Part shown: piece after piece, positions 1-7,712 of the stretch
Layout of the letters: each line of letters opens with the position of its first letter
Numbering within the stretch: the stretch's first letter is position 1
Origin: an uncultured Microbacteriaceae bacterium
GTDB taxonomy: Bacteria > Actinomycetota > Actinomycetes > Actinomycetales > Microbacteriaceae
DNA length: 16,719 bases
NCBI GenBank assembly: GCA_946481135.1
Contig: CAMLMQ010000043.1
Location: forward strand, 1 to 16,719
Reading direction: 5' to 3'
Notes under the pieces: generated by a model
Database searches by the model: none
Told to the model about the DNA's origin: nothing
Seen by the model: only the letters and a program-made list of their open reading frames with translations
Made by a program: the position numbers and the translations under genes

Positions 1-347
1 ACAGCAGCAACGACTGGAAGTTCGCCATCCGCGCCGAGGGCAAGCACGCCGTCACCCACTACGACACGCTCGAGGCGATGCGCGGGGCGAGCCTGCTGGA
101 GATCCACCTCGAGACGGGGCGCACGCATCAGATCCGCGTGCACCTCGCGGCCCAGCGCCACCCCTGCGTCGGCGACTCGCTCTACGGCGCCGACCGCGCG
201 TTGAGCGAGCGGCTCGGCCTCACCCGCCAGTGGCTGCACGCCCACCGGCTCGGATTCCGGCATCCCGCGACGGGGGAGTACGTGCTCTTCGAGTCGCCCT
301 ACCCCGCGGACCTCCAACACGCTCTCGACGTCCTGCGTGAAGGCTGA
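1..347 (+). CDS. RluD-family 23S rRNA pseudouridine synthase, 3' end only
   Basis: The frame is open from the left edge of the window and ends with TGA at 345-347, so about 114 C-terminal residues are present and the 5' part, with the catalytic Asp, lies outside. The visible part reads through [18 protein letters not shown], then [20 protein letters not shown], then [10 protein letters not shown]. These are the conserved C-terminal blocks of RluA/RluC/RluD enzymes (the GRTHQIR and GDxxYG motifs), which isomerise uridines in 23S rRNA. In actinomycetes this gene usually follows lspA and precedes dnaE, and dnaE does follow here after 39 nt. Family assignment is firm. The exact member (RluD rather than RluA or RluC) is inferred from gene order, so no symbol is given. 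Confidence 0.9.
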   Translation, partial: SSNDWKFAIRAEGKHAVTHYDTLEAMRGASLLEIHLETGRTHQIRVHLAAQRHPCVGDSLYGADRALSERLGLTRQWLHAHRLGFRHPATGEYVLFESPYPADLQHALDVLREG

Positions 348-356
348 CGTGCCGCA

Positions 357-362
357 TATCCT
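357..362 (+). promoter_or_regulatory. -10 hexamer TATCCT of dnaE
   Basis: TATCCT lies 10 nt after the rluD-like stop. Transcription would start about 7 nt further on (around 368-369), leaving a leader of about 18 nt that carries GGAGA (378-382), a Shine-Dalgarno sequence 4 nt before the GTG start. No convincing -35 was found. The call rests on the TANNNT match and its position. Confidence 0.5.
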
Positions 363-386
363 GGGAGACCGAACACCGGAGATGTC

Positions 387-3300
387 GTGACAGGTCCTTC
401 GTCAGCCCAGTCCTTCGTGCACCTGCACGTCCACAGCGAGTATTCGATGCTCGACGGGGCCGCGCGAGTGGGCGACCTCATGAAGGCCGTCGTCGAGCAG
501 GGGATGCCGGCGATCGCGATCACCGACCACGGCAACAACTTCGGCGCCTTCGACTTCTGGAAGCAGGCCACGGAGGCGGGCGTCAAGCCGATCATCGGCA
601 CCGAGGCCTACATCACTCCGGGCACCCACCGCTCCGACAAGACGCGCGTGCGCTGGGGCAACGGTGGGGAGGACGACGTCTCGGGGGCGGGCGCGTACAC
701 CCACATGACGCTCCTCGCCGAGACGACGGAGGGGATGCACAATCTCTTCCGGCTCAACTCGCTCGCGTCGCTCGAGGGCTACTACTTCAAGCCGCGCATG
801 GACCGCGAACTGCTGCAGCGGTACTCGAAGGGCCTCATCGCGACGACCGGATGCCCGTCGGGCGAGGTGCAGACCCGGCTGCGGCTCGGCCAGTTCGACG
901 AGGCGCTGCAGGCCGCCGCCGACTACCGCGACATCTTCGGGGCCGACAACTACTTCGCCGAGGTCATGGACCACGGCCTCGGTATCGAGCGGCGCGTGAT
1001 GAGCGACGTCGTGCGCATCGCGAAGCAGTTGAACATCCCGCTCGTCGCGACCAACGACCTCCACTACACCCACGCGAAGGATGCCGGGGCCCACGAGATC
1101 CTCCTGTGCGTGCAGTCGGGGTCGACCCTCGCCGACCCGAACCGGTTCAAGTTCGACGGGCAGGAGTTCTACCTCAAGTCGCCCGCCGAGATGCGTCAGA
1201 TCTTCCGCGATCACCCCGAGGCGTGCGACAACACGCTCCTCATCGCGGAACGGTGCGAGGTCGCGTTCGACACGGCCGCGAACTACATGCCGCGCTACCC
1301 GGTGCCGGAGGGCGAGACCGAGCAGACCTGGTTCGTGAAGGAGGTCGAGCGGGGGCTGGAGGCGCGCTACCCGGGCGGCATCCCCGACGAGGTGCGCGCG
1401 CAGGCCGAGTACGAGATCGGTGTCATCAACCAGATGGGGTTCCCGGGCTACTTCCTCGTCGTCGCCGACTTCATCAACTGGTCGAAGGACAACGGCATCC
1501 GCGTCGGCCCCGGTCGCGGATCGGGCGCCGGGTCGATGGCCGCGTACGCGATGCGCATCACCGACCTCGACCCGCTGCAGCACGGCCTCATCTTCGAGCG
1601 CTTCCTCAACCCCGACCGCGTCTCGATGCCCGACTTCGACGTCGACTTCGACGAGCGTCGTCGCGGCGAGGTGATCAAGTACGTCACCGAGAAGTACGGG
1701 TCGGAGCGCGTCGCGCAGATCGTCACCTACGGAACGATCAAGTCGAAGCAGGCGCTCAAGGACGCCGGCCGCGTGCTCGGCTTCCCGTTCTCGATGGGCG
1801 AGAAGCTCACGAAGGCGATGCCCGCGCCGATCATGGCGAAGGACATCCCGCTCGCCGGCATCACCGACCCGACCCACGAGCACTACAAGGAGGCCGGCGA
1901 CTTCCGCGCGATCCTCGAGGTCGATCCGGATGCCCGCACCGTCTACGAGACCGCGCTCGGTCTCGAGGGGCTCAAGCGGCAGTGGGGGGTGCACGCCGCG
2001 GGCGTCATCATGTCGAGCGAGCCGCTCATCGACATCATCCCGATCATGCGCCGCGAGCAGGACGGCCAGATCGTCACCCAGTTCGACTACCCGGCCGCCG
2101 AGGCGCTCGGCCTCGTCAAGATGGACTTCCTCGGGCTGCGCAACCTGACGATCATCGACGACGCGCTCGACAACATCGAGGCGAACCGCGGGCACCGACC
2201 CGTGCTCGAGGAGCTCAGCTTCGACGATCCCGAGGCCTACGCGCTGCTCGCGCGCGGCGACTCGCTCGGCGTCTTCCAGCTCGACGGCGGCCCGATGCGC
2301 GCGCTGCTCAAGCAGATGCGCCCCGACAACTTCGAGGACATCTCGGCGCTCATCGCGCTCTACCGCCCGGGGCCGATGGGCGCGAACTCGCACACGAACT
2401 ACGCGCTGCGCAAGAACGGCCTGCAGCCGATCACCCCGATCCACCCCGAGCTCGCCGAGCCGCTCGCCGACATCCTCGACACGACCTACGGCCTCATCGT
2501 CTACCAGGAGCAGGTCATGGCGATCGCGCAGCGCGTCGCCGGGTTCTCGCTCGGCGAAGCCGACATCCTGCGCCGGGCGATGGGCAAGAAGAAGAAGTCG
2601 GAGCTCGACAAGCAGTACGAGAACTTCGAGAAGGGGATGACCGCGAACGGCTACTCGGCCGGCGCGATCTCGACCCTGTGGGAGATCCTCGTGCCGTTCT
2701 CCGACTACGCCTTCAACAAGGCGCACTCGGCGGCCTACGGCGTCATCTCGTACTGGACCGCCTATCTCAAGGCGCACTATCCGGCCGAGTACATGGCGGC
2801 GCTCCTCACGAGCGTCGGGGATGCCCGCGACAAGCTCGCGGTGTACCTCAACGAGTGCCGACGCATGGGGATCAGGGTGCTGCCGCCCGACGTCAACGAG
2901 TCGATCGCGTACTTCGCGGCCGTCGGCGAGGACATCCGCTTCGGTCTCGGCGCCGTGCGCAACGTCGGCTTCGCGGTCGTCGAGCAGATCAAGCGCGCCC
3001 GCGAGGAGAAGGGGGCGTTCACGTCGTTCCACGACTTCCTGCGCAAGGTGCCGATCCCCGTCGCGAACAAGCGCACGGTGGAGTCGCTCGCGAAGGCGGG
3101 CGCCTTCGACTCGCTCGGGCACACGCGCCGCGCCCTCATCGAGATCCACGAGGGTGCGGTCGAGCGTGCCGTGAGCGACAAGCGCAACGAGGCGAACGGC
3201 CAGGTCGGGTTCGACTTCGACTCCCTCTGGGACGAGCCCGAGCACGCGGTCGAGGCGGTGCCCGACCGGCCGGAGTGGGCCAAGCGCGACAAGCTCGCGT

Positions 3301-3911
3301 TCGAGCGTGAGATGCTCGGCCTCTACGTCTCCGACCACCCGCTCGCGGGCATGGAGCAGACGCTCGCCAAGCACGCGTCGATCTCGATCGGCGAGCTCGT
3401 GGCGGGGGAGAGCGTGAACGACGGCGAGACCGTCACCGTCGCGGGTCTTCTGACGAGCGTGCAGCACCGCACGGCGCGGAGCTCGGGCAACCCGTTCGGC
3501 ATGGTCACGATCGAGGACTTCGGCGGCGAGGTCACCGTGCTCTTCATGGGCAAGACCTACCAGGAGTTCGGTCCGTCGCTCGTCGGCGACTCGATCGTCG
3601 TCATCCGCGGTCGGGTCGCGACGCGCGACGACGGGCTCAACCTGCACGCCGTGAGCCTCTTCGTGCCCGACACCGGCACGTCGCTCGGCTCGGGGCCGCT
3701 CGTCATCTCCGTGCCCGAGTCGCGCGCGACGACCGACGTCGTGTCGGCGCTCGGCGACGTGCTCATCCGCCACCGCGGCGACTCGGAGGTGCGTCTGCGC
3801 CTCGTGCGCGGCGACACCGTGCGGATGTTCGAGGTGCCCTACCCGGTCACCGTGACGGCCGATCTCTACGGCGAGCTCAAGAGCCTCCTCGGCCCGAACT
3901 GCCTCGTCTGA
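387..3911 (+). CDS. dnaE: DNA polymerase III alpha subunit, DnaE1 type
   Basis: This is the replicative polymerase catalytic subunit, 1174 aa, about the usual DnaE length. The GTG at 387 is chosen because GGAGA (378-382) precedes it and the ATG at 382 meets a stop after two codons. The N-terminal PHP domain (about 1-290) keeps all expected metal ligands: H14, H16, D23, H48, E73, H106, C156, D224 and H226. Such a complete set is known to support intrinsic 3'-5' proofreading in mycobacterial DnaE1. The palm carries PDFDVDF at 415-421 and the third catalytic Asp at D580 (KMDFLG). Helix-hairpin-helix sequence lies near 888-912 and an OB fold near 1013-1090. QVGFDF at 939-944 sits where the beta-clamp motif is expected but is a loose match. 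It follows an RluD-like gene, the usual actinobacterial order. Confidence 0.98.
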   Translation: MTGPSSAQSFVHLHVHSEYSMLDGAARVGDLMKAVVEQGMPAIAITDHGNNFGAFDFWKQATEAGVKPIIGTEAYITPGTHRSDKTRVRWGNGGEDDVSGAGAYTHMTLLAETTEGMHNLFRLNSLASLEGYYFKPRMDRELLQRYSKGLIATTGCPSGEVQTRLRLGQFDEALQAAADYRDIFGADNYFAEVMDHGLGIERRVMSDVVRIAKQLNIPLVATNDLHYTHAKDAGAHEILLCVQSGSTLADPNRFKFDGQEFYLKSPAEMRQIFRDHPEACDNTLLIAERCEVAFDTAANYMPRYPVPEGETEQTWFVKEVERGLEARYPGGIPDEVRAQAEYEIGVINQMGFPGYFLVVADFINWSKDNGIRVGPGRGSGAGSMAAYAMRITDLDPLQHGLIFERFLNPDRVSMPDFDVDFDERRRGEVIKYVTEKYGSERVAQIVTYGTIKSKQALKDAGRVLGFPFSMGEKLTKAMPAPIMAKDIPLAGITDPTHEHYKEAGDFRAILEVDPDARTVYETALGLEGLKRQWGVHAAGVIMSSEPLIDIIPIMRREQDGQIVTQFDYPAAEALGLVKMDFLGLRNLTIIDDALDNIEANRGHRPVLEELSFDDPEAYALLARGDSLGVFQLDGGPMRALLKQMRPDNFEDISALIALYRPGPMGANSHTNYALRKNGLQPITPIHPELAEPLADILDTTYGLIVYQEQVMAIAQRVAGFSLGEADILRRAMGKKKKSELDKQYENFEKGMTANGYSAGAISTLWEILVPFSDYAFNKAHSAAYGVISYWTAYLKAHYPAEYMAALLTSVGDARDKLAVYLNECRRMGIRVLPPDVNESIAYFAAVGEDIRFGLGAVRNVGFAVVEQIKRAREEKGAFTSFHDFLRKVPIPVANKRTVESLAKAGAFDSLGHTRRALIEIHEGAVERAVSDKRNEANGQVGFDFDSLWDEPEHAVEAVPDRPEWAKRDKLAFEREMLGLYVSDHPLAGMEQTLAKHASISIGELVAGESVNDGETVTVAGLLTSVQHRTARSSGNPFGMVTIEDFGGEVTVLFMGKTYQEFGPSLVGDSIVVIRGRVATRDDGLNLHAVSLFVPDTGTSLGSGPLVISVPESRATTDVVSALGDVLIRHRGDSEVRLRLVRGDTVRMFEVPYPVTVTADLYGELKSLLGPNCLV

Positions 3912-3913
3912 GT

Positions 3914-3937
3914 TGCGGGCGGGTTGCAGCGGCCGCA
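3914..3937 (+). terminator. Weak hairpin after dnaE
   Basis: TGCGG (3914-3918) and CCGCA (3933-3937) can pair just after the dnaE stop codon. The stem is only 5 bp before a mismatch, and no T-run follows. This is a possible GC-rich actinobacterial terminator, with little support. Confidence 0.25.
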
Positions 3938-3966
3938 CGTGCTGTTCTCGCGTCGGGGGACGGCGC

Positions 3967-3972
3967 TAGCCT
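3967..3972 (+). promoter_or_regulatory. -10 hexamer TAGCCT, leaderless spacing
   Basis: The last T of TAGCCT is exactly 7 nt before the A of the oxidase ATG at 3979, so transcription would start on the start codon itself. No Shine-Dalgarno sequence is present. Confidence 0.55.
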
Positions 3973-3978
3973 GCCGAC

Positions 3979-5316
3979 ATGCACGAACTCGCCCCCCGCG
4001 TCTCCGGTCCCGTCCTCGAGCCCGGCGACGCCGGCTTCGACCAGGAGGTGTCCGGCTTCAACCTGGCCGTGACCCACCGTCCGCAGCTCGTCGTCGGCGT
4101 CGCGTCGACCGACGACGTCGTCACCGCGGTGCGCTTCGCGGCGGAGCACGGGATGCCGGTGCGCGTGCAGGCGACCGGCCACGGGGCCCACCATCCGATC
4201 ACCGACGGGATGCTGATCACCACCCGGCGGCTCGACGCGCTCCACATCGACGGCGACACCGCGACGATCGGCGCAGGGGTGCTCTGGTCGCAGGTCGTCG
4301 CGGCCGCGGCCCCGCACGGTCTCGCCCCCGTGACGGGGTCGGCGGCCTCGGTCGGCGCCGTGGGCTACCTGCTCGGCGGCGGTCTCGGCCCGTTGGCGCG
4401 CAGCCACGGCTTCTCGTCGGACCACCTCCTCGGCGCGACCGTCGTCACGGCCTCGGGCGACGTCGTCGACGCGAGCCCCGAGGGCGACGCCGACCTCTAC
4501 TGGGCGGTACGCGGCGGCAAGGGCGGGTTCGGCGTCGTGACCGAGGTGCGCGTGCGCCTCGTGCGCCTGCCCGAGCTCTACGCGGGCAGCCTCACCTTCG
4601 ACGCCGCCCACGCCGCCGACGTGTTGCGGGGGTGGATCGCGTGGACCGCCTCGGCCCCCGACGACGTCACGACCTCGCTGATCCAGCTGCGCTTCCCCGA
4701 CCTCGACGTCGTCCCGGAGCCCGTGCGCGGGCGCTTCCTCACAACCGTCCGATTCGCCTACCCCGGCGGCGCGGACGAGGGGGAGCGGCTTGCGGCGCCG
4801 CTGCGCGCCCTCGCCCCCGTCGAGGTCGACGCGCTCGGTCCGATGCCGCTCGCCGACGTCGCGCAGATCCACGCCGACCCGACGGAGCCCGGCCCCGGCT
4901 GGGGCTGGGGTGCGTTGCTGACGAGCCTCGACGCGGAGTTCGCCGAGACGCTCACGGGGCTGTTCTCGCCCGCCGCTCCGCTGCCGTATCTCGCGATCGA
5001 GCTGCGTCACCTGGGTGGCGCGACGGCGCGGGATGTCGAGGGCGGCTCGGCGGTCGGCGGACGCGACGGCGCCTTCGCGATCCACGTGATCGGGGCGCCC
5101 GACCCGGCGCTCTTCGACGAGGTGCTGCCCGCGGCGACGGCGCGGTTCCGCACGGCGATCGGGCGGTGGATCGCGCCGAAGACCACCGTCCACTGGGGTG
5201 ACGTCGACGACGAGCAGGGGTTCCGGGCCGCGTGGCCCGAGGAGGTCTTCGCGCGGTTGGTCGAGACGCGACGTCGGGTCGACCCCGCGGGCGTCTTCGC
5301 CTTCGGCCCGCGCTGA
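3979..5316 (+). CDS. FAD-linked oxidase (PCMH/BBE-type oxidoreductase)
   Basis: This 445-aa flavoprotein has a PCMH-type FAD-binding domain (about 30-205): VRVQATGHGAHH at 62-72, GAGVLWSQV, GSAASVGAVGYLLGGGLG (from 120), and VRGGKGGFGVVTEVRVRL. This matches berberine-bridge-enzyme and 6-hydroxynicotine-oxidase-like oxidases. His68 or a neighbour could carry the 8-alpha-histidyl flavin link. The Cys that forms the second flavin bond in bicovalent members (G-T-C-P-T-V-G in relatives) is Ala122 here. The C-terminus (DPAGVFAFGPR) is the short form of the BBE ending DPxxxF. The substrate cannot be inferred. The ATG at 3979 is supported by a -10 hexamer at leaderless spacing. The gene ends 4 nt from the stop of a convergent flavin reductase gene; no functional link between the two is established. 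Confidence 0.88.
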   Translation: MHELAPRVSGPVLEPGDAGFDQEVSGFNLAVTHRPQLVVGVASTDDVVTAVRFAAEHGMPVRVQATGHGAHHPITDGMLITTRRLDALHIDGDTATIGAGVLWSQVVAAAAPHGLAPVTGSAASVGAVGYLLGGGLGPLARSHGFSSDHLLGATVVTASGDVVDASPEGDADLYWAVRGGKGGFGVVTEVRVRLVRLPELYAGSLTFDAAHAADVLRGWIAWTASAPDDVTTSLIQLRFPDLDVVPEPVRGRFLTTVRFAYPGGADEGERLAAPLRALAPVEVDALGPMPLADVAQIHADPTEPGPGWGWGALLTSLDAEFAETLTGLFSPAAPLPYLAIELRHLGGATARDVEGGSAVGGRDGAFAIHVIGAPDPALFDEVLPAATARFRTAIGRWIAPKTTVHWGDVDDEQGFRAAWPEEVFARLVETRRRVDPAGVFAFGPR

Positions 5317-5320
5317 GCGA

Positions 5321-5824
5321 TCAGCCCTCGGCGATCCCGCCGGGGGTCATGTAGGTGCGCTCGTGGTAGAGCAGGGCCTCGTCCTCGGCCCCGAGGCCGC
5401 CGTCCTCGATCTGCACGACGACGACCGCGTTGTCGGCGACCGGCACGCGCTCGACGATGCGGCCCAGCATCCAGGCCGGCACGTCGTCGAGCAGCGGCAG
5501 CCCGAGCGGACCGGGATGCCAGTGGTCGCCCGTGAAGCGCGCGTCGTGCGGGCCGGAGAGCCGGTCGGCGAGCCCCCGGTTCCGTGCGCCGAGCAGGTGC
5601 ACGACCACGTGGTCGGTCCCCGCGATCGCGGGCCAGGCGCTCGAGATGCGCGCCATGTTGAACGTCGCGAGCGGCGGCACGGCCGCGAGCGAGGCGAGGG
5701 ACGTCGCGGTGAAGCCGACCGGGACGCCGTCGGGGGTGCGACCCGTCACGACGGCGACACCCGCGGCGTGGCGTCGGAACGCCAGCTTGAAGGCGGAGAG
5801 GTCGTCGGTGATTCGGGGTTCCAC
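5321..5824 (-). CDS. Flavin reductase family protein (FMN-binding split barrel)
   Basis: The protein is 167 aa from the GTG at 5824-5822 (VEPRITDDLSAFKLAFRRHA). The block FRRHAAGVAVVTG, then GVPVGFTATSLASLAAVPPL, then NMARISSAWPAI matches the flavin reductase/HpaC-like split-barrel fold that binds FMN and reduces flavin with NAD(P)H for a partner monooxygenase. The C-terminal YHERTYMTPGG is also typical. A TTG four codons upstream (5836) is an alternative start. The open frame continues far upstream through hisD in antisense, but that part is compositional and has no family similarity. TTGGAT (5836-5831) has leaderless -10 spacing but lacks the key A at -11. The gene is divergent from hisD with 57 bp between start codons. 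No monooxygenase partner is visible here. Confidence 0.88.
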   Translation of the reverse strand: MEPRITDDLSAFKLAFRRHAAGVAVVTGRTPDGVPVGFTATSLASLAAVPPLATFNMARISSAWPAIAGTDHVVVHLLGARNRGLADRLSGPHDARFTGDHWHPGPLGLPLLDDVPAWMLGRIVERVPVADNAVVVVQIEDGGLGAEDEALLYHERTYMTPGGIAEG

Positions 5825-5866
5825 TCTGCGATCCAACCGCGTCCGGACGAGGGGTATTCCGCGCCG

Positions 5867-5872
5867 TAGCAT
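5867..5872 (+). promoter_or_regulatory. -10 hexamer TAGCAT of hisD
   Basis: TAGCAT lies 9 nt before the hisD ATG, so transcription would begin at about G5878-5879, giving a 5' leader of only 3-4 nt with no Shine-Dalgarno sequence. Confidence 0.5.
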
Positions 5873-5881
5873 GGACGGGCC

Positions 5882-7189
5882 ATGATCCAGACGATCGACC
5901 TCCGCGGACGCCGGCCCACCTCTTCCGAGCTGCGGGCGCTCGTCCATCGGGCCGAGGTCGACGTCTCGGCCGCGATCCCGGCGGCGACCGACCTCGTCCG
6001 TGCGGTCCGCGAGCGCGGTGTCGCGGCTCTCGACGACCAGGCCGAACGCTTCGACGGCGGCCGCGCGTCCGGCATCCGCGTCGACCCCGCCGCGATCACC
6101 GACGCGGTCGCGCGGCTGCCGCGCGTGATCCGCGCGGCCCTCGAGGAGGTCATCGGACGGGAGCGTTCGGCGAGCCGCGCCCAGGTGCCCGCCCCCGCCG
6201 AGACCGTGCTCGACGACGGCGCCCGGATCACCCAGCGGTGGCAGCCCGTCGACCGGGTCGGTCTCTACATCCCCGGCGGCAAGGCCGTGTACCCGTCGAG
6301 CGTCGTCATGAACGTCGTGCCCGCGCAGATCGCGGGTGTCGGCTCGATCGCGCTCGCGTCCCCGCCGCAGCGCGACTTCGCGCACGGCATCCACCCGCTC
6401 ATCCTCGGTGCGGCGGGCCTGCTCGGCGTCGACGAGGTCTACGCGATGGGCGGTGCGGGGGCGATCGGCGCGCTCGCCTACGGCGTCCCGCAACTCGGCC
6501 TCGAACCGGTCGACGTCGTCGCGGGGCCCGGCAACGTCTACGTCGCGGCCGCGAAGCGGGTCGTGCAGGGGGACGTCGGGATCGACGCCGAGGCCGGTCC
6601 CTCCGAGGTGCTCGTGATCGCCGACGCGACGGCCGAACCGGCGTTCGTCGCCGCCGACCTGATCAGCCAGGCGGAGCACGACGAGGTCGCCGCGGCGGTG
6701 CTCGTCACCGACGCCCCCGGGCTGCGGGATGCCGTGCTCGCCGAGCTGGAACGTCAGGTCGCGGAGACGTCGGCCCGCGACCGCGTCCGGACGGCGCTGG
6801 CCGGCGCGCAATCGGCGATCGTGCTCGTCGACGACCTCGCGACCGCGGCGCGCGTGAGCGACGCCTACGCACCCGAGCACCTGGAGATCCACACCGCCGA
6901 CCCCGATGACGTGCTCGCCCGCATCTCGCACGCCGGCGCGATCTTCGTGGGGCCCTACTCGCCGGTGAGCCTCGGCGACTATCTCGCGGGGTCGAACCAC
7001 ATCCTCCCGACGGGCGGCACCGCGCGGTTCACGTCGGGGATCTCGGCGGCGACCTTCCTGCGCCCGCAGCAGGTCGTGCGCTACGACCGCGAGGCGCTCC
7101 GTGCGGTCGCCCCGCACATCCGCGCGATGAGCGACGCCGAGCACCTCCCGGCCCACGGCGACGCCGTCGACCTCCGCTTCCGGGCGTAG
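5882..7189 (+). CDS. hisD: Histidinol dehydrogenase
   Basis: HisD catalyses the last two steps of histidine synthesis, oxidising L-histidinol to histidine with NAD+. At 435 aa it has the normal family length. Visible motifs are PGGKAVYPSSVVMN, AGPGNVYVAAAKR, AEAGPSEVLV, QAEHDE, PEHLEIHT and SNHILPTGGTARF. By comparison with the E. coli enzyme, the zinc ligands are Q263, H266, D366 and H425, and the catalytic Glu-His pair is E332-H333 of PEHLE. The ATG at 5882 is immediately preceded by a -10 hexamer, so the mRNA is probably almost leaderless. The other his genes are not in this window; hisD stands alone next to nrdR, as is common in Microbacteriaceae. A small GGGCG/CGCCC inverted repeat (7182-7195) spans the stop codon. 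Confidence 0.98.
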   Translation: MIQTIDLRGRRPTSSELRALVHRAEVDVSAAIPAATDLVRAVRERGVAALDDQAERFDGGRASGIRVDPAAITDAVARLPRVIRAALEEVIGRERSASRAQVPAPAETVLDDGARITQRWQPVDRVGLYIPGGKAVYPSSVVMNVVPAQIAGVGSIALASPPQRDFAHGIHPLILGAAGLLGVDEVYAMGGAGAIGALAYGVPQLGLEPVDVVAGPGNVYVAAAKRVVQGDVGIDAEAGPSEVLVIADATAEPAFVAADLISQAEHDEVAAAVLVTDAPGLRDAVLAELERQVAETSARDRVRTALAGAQSAIVLVDDLATAARVSDAYAPEHLEIHTADPDDVLARISHAGAIFVGPYSPVSLGDYLAGSNHILPTGGTARFTSGISAATFLRPQQVVRYDREALRAVAPHIRAMSDAEHLPAHGDAVDLRFRA

Positions 7190-7204
7190 GCGCCCCGCGC
7201 CGCC

Positions 7205-7210
7205 TATCCT
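7205..7210 (+). promoter_or_regulatory. -10 hexamer TATCCT of nrdR
   Basis: TATCCT lies 9 nt before the nrdR ATG, predicting a start at A7217 and a 3-nt leader. It sits in the 30-bp hisD-nrdR gap, so nrdR is probably transcribed from its own promoter as well as any read-through from hisD. Confidence 0.5.
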
Positions 7211-7219
7211 GGTGCCACC

Positions 7220-7687
7220 ATGTTCTGCCCCTTCTGCCGCCACCCCGACAGCCGGGTCGTCGACTCCCGCACGAGCGACGACGGGCTGTCGATCCGCCGA
7301 CGGCGACAGTGCCCCGAGTGCGGGCGTCGATTCTCGACGACCGAGACGGCGAGCCTCTCGGTGATCAAGCGGTCGGGGATCGTCGAGCCGTTCAGCCGCG
7401 AGAAGATCGTCGCGGGCGTGCGGAAGGCCTGCCAGGGTCGTCCGGTGACCGACGCCGACCTCTCGCTGCTCGCCCAGCGCGTCGAGGAGTCGATCCGGGC
7501 CACGGGCGTCTCCCAGATCGACGCGAACGAGATCGGCCTCGCCATCCTCCCGCCGCTGCGCGAACTCGACGAGGTCGCCTATCTGCGCTTCGCGAGCGTG
7601 TACCAGGGCTTCGACTCCCTCGACGACTTCGAGTCGGCGATCTCGCTGCTGCGGGTCGAGAACGCCAACGCCGAGCCCGCCCAGTAG
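7220..7687 (+). CDS. nrdR: Transcriptional repressor NrdR
   Basis: NrdR represses ribonucleotide reductase genes by sensing ATP/dATP. This 155-aa protein starts with the diagnostic zinc ribbon MFCPFC...CPECG (C3, C6, C31, C34), followed by RRFSTTE and an ATP-cone domain from about residue 46 ([24 protein letters not shown]) to about 136 ([11 protein letters not shown]). Length and motifs match the family exactly. No nrd operon is visible in the window, so the targets lie elsewhere. The ATG at 7220 is the only sensible start, because the zinc ribbon begins at residue 3. Confidence 0.98.
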   Translation: MFCPFCRHPDSRVVDSRTSDDGLSIRRRRQCPECGRRFSTTETASLSVIKRSGIVEPFSREKIVAGVRKACQGRPVTDADLSLLAQRVEESIRATGVSQIDANEIGLAILPPLRELDEVAYLRFASVYQGFDSLDDFESAISLLRVENANAEPAQ

Positions 7688-7698
7688 CCCCGACCTAC

Positions 7699-7704
7699 TA
7701 GCCT
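7699..7704 (+). promoter_or_regulatory. -10 hexamer TAGCCT of pyrD
   Basis: TAGCCT ends 9 nt before the pyrD ATG, predicting a start around 7709-7711 and a leader of about 2-4 nt. The GGGGAG between hexamer and ATG is too close (2 nt) to act as a normal Shine-Dalgarno sequence. Confidence 0.5.
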
Positions 7705-7712
7705 GGGGAGCG

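Noticed and set aside
851..3310. An 819-codon open frame overlapping dnaE on the same strand in another frame
   Set aside because: It is Arg/Ala/Gly/Pro-rich with no domains, while dnaE is unmistakable in its own frame over the whole stretch.
402..3938. A 1,178-codon open frame on the minus strand, antisense to dnaE
   Set aside because: Its product is a low-complexity Arg/Asp/Glu/Val/His/Leu mix with no family motifs. It mirrors dnaE codon bias at high GC. A long stop-free antisense frame is expected here.
3877..5193. A 438-codon minus-strand frame opposite the FAD oxidase
   Set aside because: No recognisable motif and Arg/Gly/Val-rich composition. The plus-strand frame encodes a clear PCMH-type flavoprotein.
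5871..5885. A four-codon mini-ORF (ATG at 5871) overlapping the hisD start as ATGA, suggesting an attenuator
   Set aside because: Its ATG lies inside the predicted -10 hexamer and would not be transcribed from that promoter.
5825..7243. Upstream extension of the flavin reductase frame through hisD on the minus strand
   Set aside because: Only the last 167 residues match the flavin reductase family. The rest is antisense to hisD and low-complexity, so the start was set at the GTG at 5824.
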